Positions 7,776 through 16,520 of a stretch of 34,489 bases of DNA are shown one piece after another. The first letter of the stretch is position 1; each line of letters opens with the position of its first letter. Made by a program: the position numbers and the translations under genes. The notes below the pieces were generated by a model that was given only the letters and a program-made list of their open reading frames with translations, was not told where the DNA came from and searched no databases. Source of the stretch: Bacillus crepusculi (GTDB lineage: Bacteria > Bacillota > Bacilli > Bacillales > Bacillaceae); assembly GCF_014764715.1 (NCBI RefSeq), contig NZ_JACXXE010000018.1, positions 1 through 34,489 of the forward strand, written 5' to 3'.

Positions 7776-8045
7776 TTACATTGCGCGTTGTAATGCTTGC
7801 AGTAATTTACGTTTGCATCTTAAGTTGTAGCGCTTCTTATGGAGTTTCTCCGTTTTAAACCTGCCTATGACACGTCGAACATCGGGATCATAAATGATGA
7901 GCTCTCTGCAAGTTTGATCATGTAATAGTGCTTGAAACCAGCTATATTTTTTGAGATGTGCTGCGTTCCTCGAGATATCCTCTTCATCCACTTGTAGAAA
8001 AGGGATATACATAGTAAGTGAAAAGATGTCTAAAATGAATCCCAT
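7776..8045 (-). CDS. hypothetical protein, 89 residues
   Basis: The product is unrecognised. It has a hydrophobic start (MGFILDIFSLTMYIPF), a central part with several His and aromatic residues, and a strongly basic end (RRVIGRFKTEKLHKKRYNLR, then CKRKL). The ATG at 8045 is chosen because AAAGGAGG lies seven bases before it; an in-frame ATG at 8099 lacks such a site. It follows the ywqG-like gene in the same direction after 64 bases and probably closes that transcript. Confidence 0.6.
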   Translation of the reverse strand: MGFILDIFSLTMYIPFLQVDEEDISRNAAHLKKYSWFQALLHDQTCRELIIYDPDVRRVIGRFKTEKLHKKRYNLRCKRKLLQALQRAM

Positions 8046-8109
8046 TTTGCTTCCTCCTTTCATATGATTCATTACGCTTAGGAGAAGGCAAGGTTTCATT
8101 CAATAAACG

Positions 8110-8799
8110 TTAAAAACAATCCCAGTGCATAAACCATTCTTTTGATTCTTTGTCATAATAGAAATACATCGTGCCGTTATCACCAATCATGAAACGAGGT
8201 TTTTCTTCTGAGGCGATTTGCAGCATGAATTCGCCTTGTTGTTGATGGGGCGGGGATTGAATATACGCCCCATATCCACCGATTTTTGTGAACGAATAAT
8301 TTGTGTATTGATTAAAGAAGTGGTTTGTCGCTTCTTCACTTTCGTTTACTTCTGATAAATCGACGTATGACCATGCTTCTTCCCAGCAAGGAAAGTCCCT
8401 TTGCTCACTTTCGTTCCATTGGATTTGAAAGGCTTTGAGCCCTCTCACTTCTTCAGGAGTTTCAGCTACTTCTAAACCTTCGATTGATGCATATTCAATG
8501 AGCTTCCAGCCTTCACCGTTTTTGGTGATATCAATCGGAAGTGTTTTCTGATTAAGAAAAATTTGAATCAGCTTACATTCATTGAAGCCGTTCATTCCTC
8601 CTGGCACTTCTGGTAAATAAATTTGTAAAATCGGAATCATGGCCCCATCTTGATCTGTCGGCCAGCCTTGGTTAGGATCGATGAAAAAATGGCCGGCAAA
8701 CCAGCTGTGTATAGCTGGATCAGGACGGAAGCCGCCAATTTTGGCGATGGCTGGCGTTTTCCCGATTAGATTTAATTCTTGAAAAGCTTTGATTTCCAT
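8110..8799 (-). CDS. YwqG/DUF1963 family protein
   Basis: The 229-residue soluble protein has the pattern of the DUF1963/YwqG family: an N-terminal KIGGFRPDP block followed by WPTDQDG and PILQIYLPEVPG, and near the end KIGGYGAYIQSPP and a closing WDCF. The biochemical role of the family is not established to my knowledge. In B. subtilis ywqG lies beside the ywqH-ywqK toxin region, which makes a protective or immunity-like role thinkable, but nothing here shows it. The gene is 18 bases downstream of the DUF2262 gene, so the two form an operon. No signal peptide or membrane segment is present. Confidence 0.75.
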   Translation of the reverse strand: MEIKAFQELNLIGKTPAIAKIGGFRPDPAIHSWFAGHFFIDPNQGWPTDQDGAMIPILQIYLPEVPGGMNGFNECKLIQIFLNQKTLPIDITKNGEGWKLIEYASIEGLEVAETPEEVRGLKAFQIQWNESEQRDFPCWEEAWSYVDLSEVNESEEATNHFFNQYTNYSFTKIGGYGAYIQSPPHQQQGEFMLQIASEEKPRFMIGDNGTMYFYYDKESKEWFMHWDCF

Positions 8800-8817
8800 G
8801 GGTTATTCCTCCAGCCT

Positions 8818-9621
8818 TTAGCCTGCAATGTGTGCATCATGAAATGTGCCATTTATATTTCCTGTGACAATAATGACATGACCCCAAAATAAATCACCGT
8901 CATGATAGTAGACTTCAAACTCTCCCTCAGGGTAAACATGCAGGCTTTCAAGTGAAATGCGGCTTATAAATTGATTCAGTGTGAGTTCTTCTTGCTTTTC
9001 AGCTGATTCGTCTTGTTCCTGCCAATCCTTTGCTAGATCTATCAGCTGATTCGCGGCAAATGATTTAATAGAAGAATCCCATTTGGCTTGCTCTTGCATA
9101 AGTTGGTTTGCTGTTCGAAGAGAGTCATTTATTTTTTCATCTTCTTCGAGGTTGAAGTAGAGAAGGCACTCTTCATTGCTCCATTGGATCGTCTTTTCAA
9201 ATAAGTCTAGTCCTTTCACTAACTCAAAGGTGCCAAGTGTATCATCATGATAATACACAGGCTTTTGGGCTTCTTCTAAAATTTCTTGAAGCGCTTGATC
9301 CTGTGTATCTGTATTGATTAAAGATACAAGCATGAATTCACCTTCGCCTTTTCGAACCTGAAGTGTAACGATTGATTCTTTATGTAATTGTGCCTGTTTT
9401 TCCCTTAATCCCTCGTCATCTGTTAGCCAGCAAAGTCTTACATTTTCGGTTATGCTATGACCGTTTTCTTTCCAAGCAATCAGTGGAATAGAAGCGGTCC
9501 AAAGAGGTGCCTGGCCTGCTTTTCCTACCCCTACGCCAGAAGGTCCTGTAACAGCAATGATAGTGACTACATCTTCTGAAAATCTCTCTTCAAAAGTGTT
9601 GATTTGTTTGTTAATCTTCAT
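8818..9621 (-). CDS. DUF2262 domain protein
   Basis: The C-terminal half of this 267-residue protein matches DUF2262: LGTFELVKGLDLFEKTIQW (from about 128), a helical part with WDSSIKSFAANQLIDLAKDW, then EELTLNQFISRISLESLHVY and a closing GDLFWGHVIIVTG...DAHIAG. The N-terminal 125 residues form a separate beta-rich domain with GVGVGKAG. The function is unknown. It has GGAGG before its ATG and heads the minus-strand group with the ywqG-like gene. There is no recognisable toxin partner in the window. Confidence 0.75.
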   Translation of the reverse strand: MKINKQINTFEERFSEDVVTIIAVTGPSGVGVGKAGQAPLWTASIPLIAWKENGHSITENVRLCWLTDDEGLREKQAQLHKESIVTLQVRKGEGEFMLVSLINTDTQDQALQEILEEAQKPVYYHDDTLGTFELVKGLDLFEKTIQWSNEECLLYFNLEEDEKINDSLRTANQLMQEQAKWDSSIKSFAANQLIDLAKDWQEQDESAEKQEELTLNQFISRISLESLHVYPEGEFEVYYHDGDLFWGHVIIVTGNINGTFHDAHIAG

Positions 9622-9867
9622 GTGATGTCCTCCAGCCTGATTTTTTTGTCATGAACATATAAGTGTTGTGATCAAGTTCTACCTCTTTATCACACCGCAC
9701 ATCAGTAGGGGAAATCAAGCTTTTTTTGTTTAAAACTGTTTTTTTAGGGAGGTACATGGATTAATGGAGGTTGAGTCACAATAAAAGAAGCAAGGATCGA
9801 ATTTTGTATAAATTTGGGTAAATGAGTCGAAAAGCCTAGGTTATTCTTCCTTTTCTTTATAATTACT

Positions 9868-9896
9868 TTGACACGAATAGATGAAAAAAGTAAAGT
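9868..9896 (+). promoter_or_regulatory. SigA-type promoter upstream of ltaS
   Basis: TTGACA (9868-9873), 17 bases, TAAAGT (9891-9896). If used for ltaS it gives a leader of about 260 bases. The rest of 9622-10162, a 540-base gap, holds the SigM-like promoter and hairpin listed next and no convincing gene. Confidence 0.5.
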
Positions 9897-9999
9897 AATA
9901 CTGAGTGATTTACAAAACCTTATTCATCCACTAAAACATGAAGTGTGCGTAAATTTAATGTAAATGGATATTTTTCCTTTTATTTACTCGTATTTTTTT

Positions 10000-10028
10000 T
10001 GAAACTTATGATGCTTCTCATTCGTTAT
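10000..10028 (+). promoter_or_regulatory. ECF (SigM-like) promoter of ltaS
   Basis: TGAAAC (10000-10005), 17 bases, CGTTAT (10023-10028) fits the TGAAAC/CGT pattern of Bacillus envelope-stress sigma factors such as SigM. In B. subtilis the ltaS paralogue yfnI is known to belong to the SigM regulon. The match is by eye, and the -10 differs from CGTC at its last base. Confidence 0.5.
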
Positions 10029-10087
10029 ATTAAAGGAGCGCATGTATCCGGCGGAGACAGAGCATCGGCATGCTTGGCGAAGAAGAT

Positions 10088-10118
10088 TTACATTTGCAAA
10101 ATGAATGTAAATTTTTTA
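10088..10118 (+). terminator. terminator-like hairpin in the ltaS leader
   Basis: TTTACATT (10088-10095) and AATGTAAA (10105-10112) form an 8-bp stem followed by six T. It lies between the promoters and the ltaS start. The stem is AT-rich and so weak. A 26-codon reading frame (10042-10122), with AAAGGAG just before its ATG, covers the hairpin, so leader translation could affect it. Confidence 0.4.
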
Positions 10119-10162
10119 TGATTTCATTTATATCAGAACGATGATAAGAAAGAAGAGGTTTT

Positions 10163-12106
10163 ATGAAAAAAATATTTGCAAACAAATATAGCTTTTTTGT
10201 TTTGGCTGTCCTTTTATTCTGGGCTAAATCGTACACAGCCTACAAAATGGACTTTAATTTAGGAGTAAAAGGTTCTTTTCAAGAGGGGCTTCTCTTATTG
10301 AATCCATTTAGTTCAGCCATCGTGTTTTTTGGACTTGCTCTCTTTTTGAAGGGGCGTAAATCTGCCATTGTTTTAATTGTTATTGATTTTATTATGACCG
10401 CACTTTTATATGCAAATGTAGCGTATTACCGTTTCTTTGATGACTTTTTGACTTTCTCAACAATGAAGCAGGCAGGAAATCTTGGGGGAGGCATGACTGG
10501 CGGTGTGCTAGCAAGCATTAAGCCGCATGACCTTTTATACTTCCTTGATATTATCATTTTGATTGCGATTGTCATTTGGAGACCAGAAGTGAAGAAGTTC
10601 CAAATGAAAAAGACGTTTGCACTGCTGATTGTAGCTGCAGGTATTGGACTGTTCTTTGTAAACCTTCATTTGGCTGAAAAGGATCGTCCAGAATTATTAA
10701 CGAGAACCTTTGATCATAAGTATGTTGTCAAATACTTAGGTGTTTATAACTATACGATTTATGATGGGGTACAAGCAGCACAAAACGCAACACAGGTAGC
10801 CAATGCAAGCAGTGAAGATTTAACGGATGTTGTGAACTATACGTCATCTCACTATGCGAAGCCAAATGCAGAGTATTTTGGTAAAGCAAAAGGCAAAAAC
10901 ATTATTAAAATTCATTTAGAAAGCTTCCAGTCTTTCTTAATTGACTACAAATTAAATGGAGAAGAAGTGACTCCATTCTTAAACAAACTGGCTCATGGGA
11001 AAGACGACTTTACGTATTTCGATAACTTCTTCCATCAGACAGGTCAAGGGAAGACATCAGATGCTGAGCTGATGATGGATAATAGTATGTTTGGCTTGCC
11101 AGAGGGAGCAGCATTTGTGACAAAGGGTGAAAATACCTTCCAATCACTACCTGCCATCCTAGATCAAAAAGCAGGCTATACGAGTGCAGTACTTCACGGG
11201 GACTATAAATCTTTCTGGAACCGTGACACGATTTATAAACATATGGGAATTGATCAATTCTTTGATGCTTCCTATTACAACATGGATGAAGAAAACCTTG
11301 TGAATATGGGTCTGAAGGATAAACCGTTCTTCAAAGAATCAATTCCAATGCTAGAATCAATGAAAAAGCCATTTTATGCACATTTAATGACACTGACAAA
11401 TCACTATCCATTTAATTTAGATGAAAAAGATGCGACAATCGCTAAGGCAACAACTGGCGATAAAACAGTCGATAACTATTTCCAAACAGCAAGATATTTA
11501 GATGAGTCATTAGAGCAATTCTTCAAAGACTTGAAAAAATCAGGTATGTATAAAGACTCAGTCATTTTATTATATGGTGACCATAACGGTATTTCTGAGA
11601 ACCATAACCGTGCAATGAGTGAAATTCAAGGGAAAGAAATCACTCCTTATCAAAATGCACAAAACCAGCGTGTTCCGCTCATGATTCGTATTCCTGGTAA
11701 GAAGGGCGGCGTGAACCATACGTATGGTGGTGAAGTCGACGTTATGCCAACACTTCTTCACTTACAAGGTATCGATTCAAATGAATTCGTGAATTTTGGA
11801 ACAGACTTATTCTCTAAAAAGCATGATGAGACTGTTGCCTTCCGTAATGGAAACTATGTGACACCGAAATATACACTTGTCGATAATACCGTTTATGATA
11901 CGAAAACGGGTAAAGTGGTGAAACAAAATAAAAAGACAGAGGCGATTAAAGCCCGTGTTGATAATCAGTTAAGTCTTTCAGATAAAGTGCTCTATAGGGA
12001 TCTTCTTCGATTCCATAAGTTATCTGATTTCAAACCAGTGAATCCATCGGATTATTTCTATGGTAAAGCAAACAAAGAAAAAGAAGCGGATTCTTCTGCT
12101 AACTAA
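10163..12106 (+). CDS. ltaS: lipoteichoic acid synthase (LtaS family)
   Basis: It polymerises glycerol phosphate from phosphatidylglycerol onto the lipoteichoic acid anchor at the outer membrane face. The 647-residue protein has about five membrane segments in residues 10-165, a linker, and an extracellular alkaline-phosphatase-like domain (about 220-600). The active-site Thr is T298 (QTGQGKTSDAE); metal ligands include E253 (HLESFQ), D473 and H474 (YGDHNG), matching the S. aureus LtaS residues in spacing. A signal-peptidase-like ANA|SS site lies at 213-216, near the known S. aureus cleavage position. The ATG follows AGAAGAGG. Bacillus genomes carry several paralogues (YflE, YfnI, YqgS, YvgJ); the length and complete active site fit a YflE/YfnI-type synthase, but I cannot say which. 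A signal peptidase gene follows. Confidence 0.92.
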   Translation: MKKIFANKYSFFVLAVLLFWAKSYTAYKMDFNLGVKGSFQEGLLLLNPFSSAIVFFGLALFLKGRKSAIVLIVIDFIMTALLYANVAYYRFFDDFLTFSTMKQAGNLGGGMTGGVLASIKPHDLLYFLDIIILIAIVIWRPEVKKFQMKKTFALLIVAAGIGLFFVNLHLAEKDRPELLTRTFDHKYVVKYLGVYNYTIYDGVQAAQNATQVANASSEDLTDVVNYTSSHYAKPNAEYFGKAKGKNIIKIHLESFQSFLIDYKLNGEEVTPFLNKLAHGKDDFTYFDNFFHQTGQGKTSDAELMMDNSMFGLPEGAAFVTKGENTFQSLPAILDQKAGYTSAVLHGDYKSFWNRDTIYKHMGIDQFFDASYYNMDEENLVNMGLKDKPFFKESIPMLESMKKPFYAHLMTLTNHYPFNLDEKDATIAKATTGDKTVDNYFQTARYLDESLEQFFKDLKKSGMYKDSVILLYGDHNGISENHNRAMSEIQGKEITPYQNAQNQRVPLMIRIPGKKGGVNHTYGGEVDVMPTLLHLQGIDSNEFVNFGTDLFSKKHDETVAFRNGNYVTPKYTLVDNTVYDTKTGKVVKQNKKTEAIKARVDNQLSLSDKVLYRDLLRFHKLSDFKPVNPSDYFYGKANKEKEADSSAN

Positions 12107-12116
12107 CTGAGTTTTG

Positions 12117-12145
12117 GGCAAGCACAGAAAGGTGCTTGCCTTTTT
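12117..12145 (+). terminator. intrinsic terminator after ltaS
   Basis: GGCAAGCAC (12117-12125) pairs perfectly with GTGCTTGCC (12132-12140) and is followed by five T. Confidence 0.9.
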
Positions 12146-12157
12146 CTCTCTCTTCGC

Positions 12158-12186
12158 TTGATTTGTTGGCAAAATATGTTTATATT
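12158..12186 (+). promoter_or_regulatory. SigA-type promoter of the signal peptidase gene
   Basis: TTGATT (12158-12163), 17 bases, TATATT (12181-12186), lying directly behind the ltaS terminator and about 75 bases before the signal peptidase ATG. Confidence 0.55.
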
Positions 12187-12261
12187 TAGGGAGAAACAAG
12201 CGTGACGCCGGCTGGCAGCTGGTGACACACATTTCGTCCTTGGGGAATTCAGGAGGAGCTT

Positions 12262-12828
12262 ATGACAACAAATACAAAAACACAAAAAAAGAGATCAGAA
12301 TTATGGGGCTGGATCAAAGCCATCTTAATCGCATTTATTGCTGTTTTTATCATTCGGAACTTTTTATTCGCGCCTTACATTGTCAAAGGATCTTCCATGT
12401 ATCCGACATTGCATGATACAGAGCGGGTGTTTGTGAATAAAACGGTTGATTATTTCGGTGATTATAAACGGGGACAGATCATTGTTCTTGATGGGGAAGA
12501 CCGCAGCACTCATTATGTCAAACGATTGATTGGTTTACCTGGTGATAAAATTGAAATGAAAAATGATCAGCTATATGTTAATGGAAAAAAAGTGGCGGAG
12601 CCTTACTTAGCGTCAAACAAAAAGAAAGCAGCTGCAGATGGCACTTTGCTGACACCTGATTTTGGCCCTCTGACTGTTCCAAAAGGAAAGTACTTTGTCA
12701 TGGGGGACAATCGCCAAAATTCAATGGACAGCCGCAACGGCTTAGGTCTTTTTACAAAGAGTGATATTCAAGGGACCACATCATTTGTGTTTTATCCCTT
12801 CCAAGATATTCGATTAATCAATCACTAA
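12262..12828 (+). CDS. lepB: type I signal peptidase (SipS/SipT-like)
   Basis: It removes signal peptides from exported proteins at the outer side of the membrane. The 188-residue protein has one N-terminal anchor (about 15-38), the Ser nucleophile S45 in GSSMYPTL, the general-base Lys K87 in HYVKRLIGLPGD, and the box-E motif GDNRQNSMDSR near the end. Length and single anchor match the prokaryotic-type Bacillus enzymes SipS, SipT and SipU (roughly 184-193 residues) rather than the ER-type SipW. AGGAGG lies five bases before the ATG. It has its own promoter and terminator but sits next to ltaS, whose product carries a probable signal-peptidase site. Confidence 0.93.
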   Translation: MTTNTKTQKKRSELWGWIKAILIAFIAVFIIRNFLFAPYIVKGSSMYPTLHDTERVFVNKTVDYFGDYKRGQIIVLDGEDRSTHYVKRLIGLPGDKIEMKNDQLYVNGKKVAEPYLASNKKKAAADGTLLTPDFGPLTVPKGKYFVMGDNRQNSMDSRNGLGLFTKSDIQGTTSFVFYPFQDIRLINH

Positions 12829-12834
12829 TCAAAC

Positions 12835-12863
12835 AAAAAAAGCACACAGGCGTGTGCTTTTTT
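12835..12863 (+). terminator. bidirectional terminator between the signal peptidase and metY genes
   Basis: AAAAAGCACAC pairs with GTGTGCTTTTT around the loop AGGC. Both strands end in a T-run, so it can serve the plus-strand signal peptidase gene and the minus-strand sulfhydrylase gene, which converge here. Confidence 0.9.
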
Positions 12864-12869
12864 GTTTGG

Positions 12870-14252
<1,383 letters not shown>

Positions 14253-14290
14253 TCATTTTTTAGATAAATCTGAAAAAACAATAAATATAG

Positions 14291-14320
14291 TTGACAGGTC
14301 GGAATAGTGTGTATTAACAT
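14291..14320 (+). promoter_or_regulatory. promoter of the fbpB-like gene and its leader
   Basis: TTGACA (14291-14296) with TAACAT (14315-14320) at 18 bases; TATTAA at 14312 is an alternative at 15. The preceding ATATAG context also precedes the TTGATT box at 14604 in front of ssuB. Confidence 0.5.
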
Positions 14321-14346
14321 AAGCTTACTGAAAACATGAATCAAAA

Positions 14347-14404
14347 TAGCTGATCGGTCAACCGAAGGCTCTATCACTCAAGCATGGGTGAAGGGCCTTT
14401 TTTT
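14347..14404 (+). promoter_or_regulatory. leader element 1: conserved antiterminator-like motif plus intrinsic terminator
   Basis: The conserved core TAGCTGATCGG (14347-14357), CAAC and CGAAGGCTCT (14363-14372) leads into a terminator: AAGGCTCT and TCACTC pair with GGGTGA and AGGGCCTT (14386-14399), followed by seven T. An alternative hairpin, AGC-tgat-CGG with CCG-aag-GCT (14348-14371), uses part of the terminator's 5' arm, so the two folds exclude each other. A near-copy lies at 14656-14710. Confidence 0.7.
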
Positions 14405-14423
14405 ATTTCAATGAGAAAGGATG

Positions 14424-14585
14424 ATGAACGTGAAGAAAAAGAAAAAACGAAAAAAATACAGAAAACATATGGACCTCACACTAGACATATTGATTGAGCG
14501 GAACAAATATGAGATTTACAGCAATCAGGAACGAATAGAAGCGATTTACGATCGAATTGATGAAAAGCATACAAGGTCGAACTAA
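14424..14585 (+). CDS. small basic protein, FbpB-like
   Basis: The protein of about 53 residues begins with a run of Lys/Arg (KKKKKRKKYRKH) and continues with a helical stretch, ILIERNKYEIYSNQERIEAI, ending in YDRIDEKHTRSN. This pattern (basic start, then LIxxNKxEL, IExIxxRIxEKH) resembles the Fur-regulated basic proteins FbpB of Bacillus, which assist the iron-sparing RNA FsrA. The ATG at 14424 is used; ATG 14421 and GTG 14430 are in frame, and the GTG has the better distance to AAAGG. I see no clear Fur box. It stands behind leader element 1 and is divergent from metY, so sulfur control is also possible. The assignment rests on pattern only. Confidence 0.6.
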   Translation: MNVKKKKKRKKYRKHMDLTLDILIERNKYEIYSNQERIEAIYDRIDEKHTRSN

Positions 14586-14655
14586 CCATTTTATAAAATA
14601 TAGTTGATTTATATGAATAATCTGTTTTAGGATGGTGCTAACAAATCAATATGAC

Positions 14656-14710
14656 TAGCTGATCGGACAACACGAAGGCTCTTATCTCTCATTTGGGATA
14701 AGGGCCTTTC
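14656..14710 (+). promoter_or_regulatory. leader element 2: copy of the antiterminator/terminator element before ssuB
   Basis: The core TAGCTGATCGG (14656-14666), CAAC and CGAAGGCTCT (14673-14682) repeats element 1 with one substitution and one inserted A. The terminator stem AAGGCTCTTATC (14675-14686) with GATAAGGGCCTT (14697-14708) is a 12-bp helix with one G-T pair, but the T tract after it is short (TTTCTGT). The alternative AGC...CG / CG-aag-GCT fold is kept. The stem differs from element 1 while the upstream motif is conserved. A possible -35 box, TTGATT, lies at 14604-14609. Confidence 0.7.
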
Positions 14711-14748
14711 TGTGCTTATGTCTGATGACAAGAGGAGTGGAGGTTTCA

Positions 14749-15516
14749 TTGACGATTTCAATTGATATTGTGGATAAGTCCTTTTGGAAGGAGAAACAAA
14801 CCATTCAAGTGCTTGAAGACTTGAGGCTTAGCATCGTGACTGGTGAATTCGTGACGGTGATTGGTCCGAGCGGATGCGGAAAAAGTACATTGCTAAAGAT
14901 GATTGGAGGGCTTGATACAGAGTATGATGGACAAATCGTGATAGGGGAAAGGCGTATTACAGAACCGGGAATAAAACAGGGCTTTATCTTTCAGGAGCAT
15001 CGTTTGTTTCCGTGGCTCACGGTCGAAGAAAACATCGCTGCCAATTTCAATTTAAAACGATCAGATGTACGTCATAAAGTGGATGAATTGATTGAAATTG
15101 TCCGATTAAAAGGTTTTGAACACGCTTATCCACATGAGCTTTCAGGCGGGATGTCACAACGGGTTGCCATCGCAAGAGCACTCCTTCGTGAACCGGAGAT
15201 TTTATTGCTTGATGAACCATTTGGTGCGCTGGATGCATTCACACGGAAACACTTGCAGGATGTGCTGCTGGACATTTGGCAGAAGAAAAGAACAACGATG
15301 GTGCTCGTTACTCATGATATTGATGAATCCATTTATTTAGGAAATGAAATTGTGCTGTTACAAGCAAAGCCTGGTCGCATTCATAAAATTCTTCCCGTGA
15401 ACTTACCTTTTCCGCGCGATAGAACGTCAACAGCTTTTCAAAGCTTAAGACAAAAGGTGCTTTCAGAATTTGAGAAAACAGATGAGCTGTTACTGACGGA
15501 TGGATCAGGAATTTAA
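14749..15516 (+). CDS. ssuB: aliphatic sulfonate ABC transporter, ATPase SsuB
   Basis: ATPase of the alkanesulfonate importer, bound to the inner face of SsuC. From the TTG at 14749, with GTGGAGG five bases before it, it has 255 residues, like B. subtilis SsuB; an upstream in-frame ATG (14725) has no ribosome site and begins inside the leader. Motifs: Walker [10 protein letters not shown] (39-47), Q-loop at [12 protein letters not shown], signature LSGGMSQ (131-137), Walker B ILLLDEP (151-157) and the H-loop in LVTHD. It opens ssuBACD, 14 bases before ssuA. Leader element 2 suggests control by premature termination. In B. subtilis the operon is part of the sulfur-starvation response (CymR). 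Confidence 0.93.
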   Translation: MTISIDIVDKSFWKEKQTIQVLEDLRLSIVTGEFVTVIGPSGCGKSTLLKMIGGLDTEYDGQIVIGERRITEPGIKQGFIFQEHRLFPWLTVEENIAANFNLKRSDVRHKVDELIEIVRLKGFEHAYPHELSGGMSQRVAIARALLREPEILLLDEPFGALDAFTRKHLQDVLLDIWQKKRTTMVLVTHDIDESIYLGNEIVLLQAKPGRIHKILPVNLPFPRDRTSTAFQSLRQKVLSEFEKTDELLLTDGSGI

Positions 15517-15530
15517 GGGGGACAAATGGC

Positions 15531-16520
15531 ATGAAAAAGAAAAAAAGGATCTCTCTCTTTTTGATTCTCCTCCTTGTATTAGCAGGGTGTGATCAAGCAG
15601 CAGATGGATCAGAAAACAAGGTGAAAGAGATTCGGATTGGGATTCAGCAAAGTTTAAGCCCGCTGCTTTTAGCAAAGGAAAAGGGCTGGTTTGAACAATC
15701 TTTTGAAAAAGAAGGCGTGAAGGTAAAGTGGGTGGAGTTTCAAAGTGGCCCTCCCCAATTTGAAGGGCTTGCTGCAAATCAATTAGATTTTTCACAGGTT
15801 GGAAACTCACCTGTCATAGCCGGTCAAGCAGCAGGAATTGATTTTAAGGAAATTGGTTTATCTCAGGATGGCTTGAAAGCAAACGGTATTTTAGTAAACA
15901 AGAACAGTGCGATTCAAAAAATAGAAGACTTAAAAGGAAAAAAAATCGCCGTTGCCAAAGGAAGCAGTGGGTTTGATTTTTTATACAAAGTATTAGATCA
16001 GGCAGGATTATCTGCGAAGGATGTTCAGATCATTCAGCTTCAGCCTGATGAAGCGATATCTGCGTTTGAGAATGGGTCTGTCGATGCTTGGTCGATCTGG
16101 GAGCCGTTCCTATCACTCGAAACGATACAGAAGGGAGCCACGCTGCTGGTAAATGGCGAATCGACGGATTTATATTCTCCAGGTTTCACTCTAGTGAGAA
16201 CCGGGTTTGCCGATCAGCATCCTGAACTAGTGGTGCAATTCTTAAAGGTATATGACCATGCGGTGAAATGGCAGAAAGCACATAAAGAAGAGGCTGTTAC
16301 CCTCTATGCACGTTTGAAAAATTTAGATCAGAAGGTCGTGAAACAAGTATTGAACAATACGGAGCCGCTCAATGAGCCCATTTCTCAGAAGATCATAAAC
16401 GCCCAGCAGCATACCGCTGATTTTCAATATAAAACAAAGGCGATCCAGCGGAAGATAGATGTAAATCAGGTGGTAGACAATTCGTTTATTGAAAACATGC
16501 TGAAAGAGGAGAAGGATTGA
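15531..16520 (+). CDS. ssuA: aliphatic sulfonate-binding lipoprotein SsuA
   Basis: Substrate-binding component that captures alkanesulfonates outside the membrane and delivers them to SsuBC. The 329-residue protein has a lipoprotein signal peptide with lipobox LAGC (C20). The mature part shows SsuA/TauA/NMT1-like features: IRIGIQQSLSPLLLAKEKGWF, WVEFQSGPPQFEGLAANQLDF, LKGKKIAVAKGSSGF, and SVDAWSIWEPF. The length is close to that of B. subtilis SsuA. The stop overlaps the ssuC start by one base, so the two are translationally coupled. Confidence 0.93.
   Translation: MKKKKRISLFLILLLVLAGCDQAADGSENKVKEIRIGIQQSLSPLLLAKEKGWFEQSFEKEGVKVKWVEFQSGPPQFEGLAANQLDFSQVGNSPVIAGQAAGIDFKEIGLSQDGLKANGILVNKNSAIQKIEDLKGKKIAVAKGSSGFDFLYKVLDQAGLSAKDVQIIQLQPDEAISAFENGSVDAWSIWEPFLSLETIQKGATLLVNGESTDLYSPGFTLVRTGFADQHPELVVQFLKVYDHAVKWQKAHKEEAVTLYARLKNLDQKVVKQVLNNTEPLNEPISQKIINAQQHTADFQYKTKAIQRKIDVNQVVDNSFIENMLKEEKD

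Noticed and set aside
12222..12416. Open frame overlapping the signal peptidase start
   Set aside because: It is a shifted-frame shadow of the signal peptidase gene, whose motifs are clear.
14253..14420. S-box (SAM) riboswitch upstream of metY or ssuB
   Set aside because: I looked for the conserved S-box core (GGAGGGA...GCAACC) on both strands and did not find it; the repeated element has a different sequence and is much shorter.
15047..15810. Minus-strand open frames inside ssuB and ssuA
   Set aside because: They mirror well-supported coding sequence and have no ribosome sites or family features.
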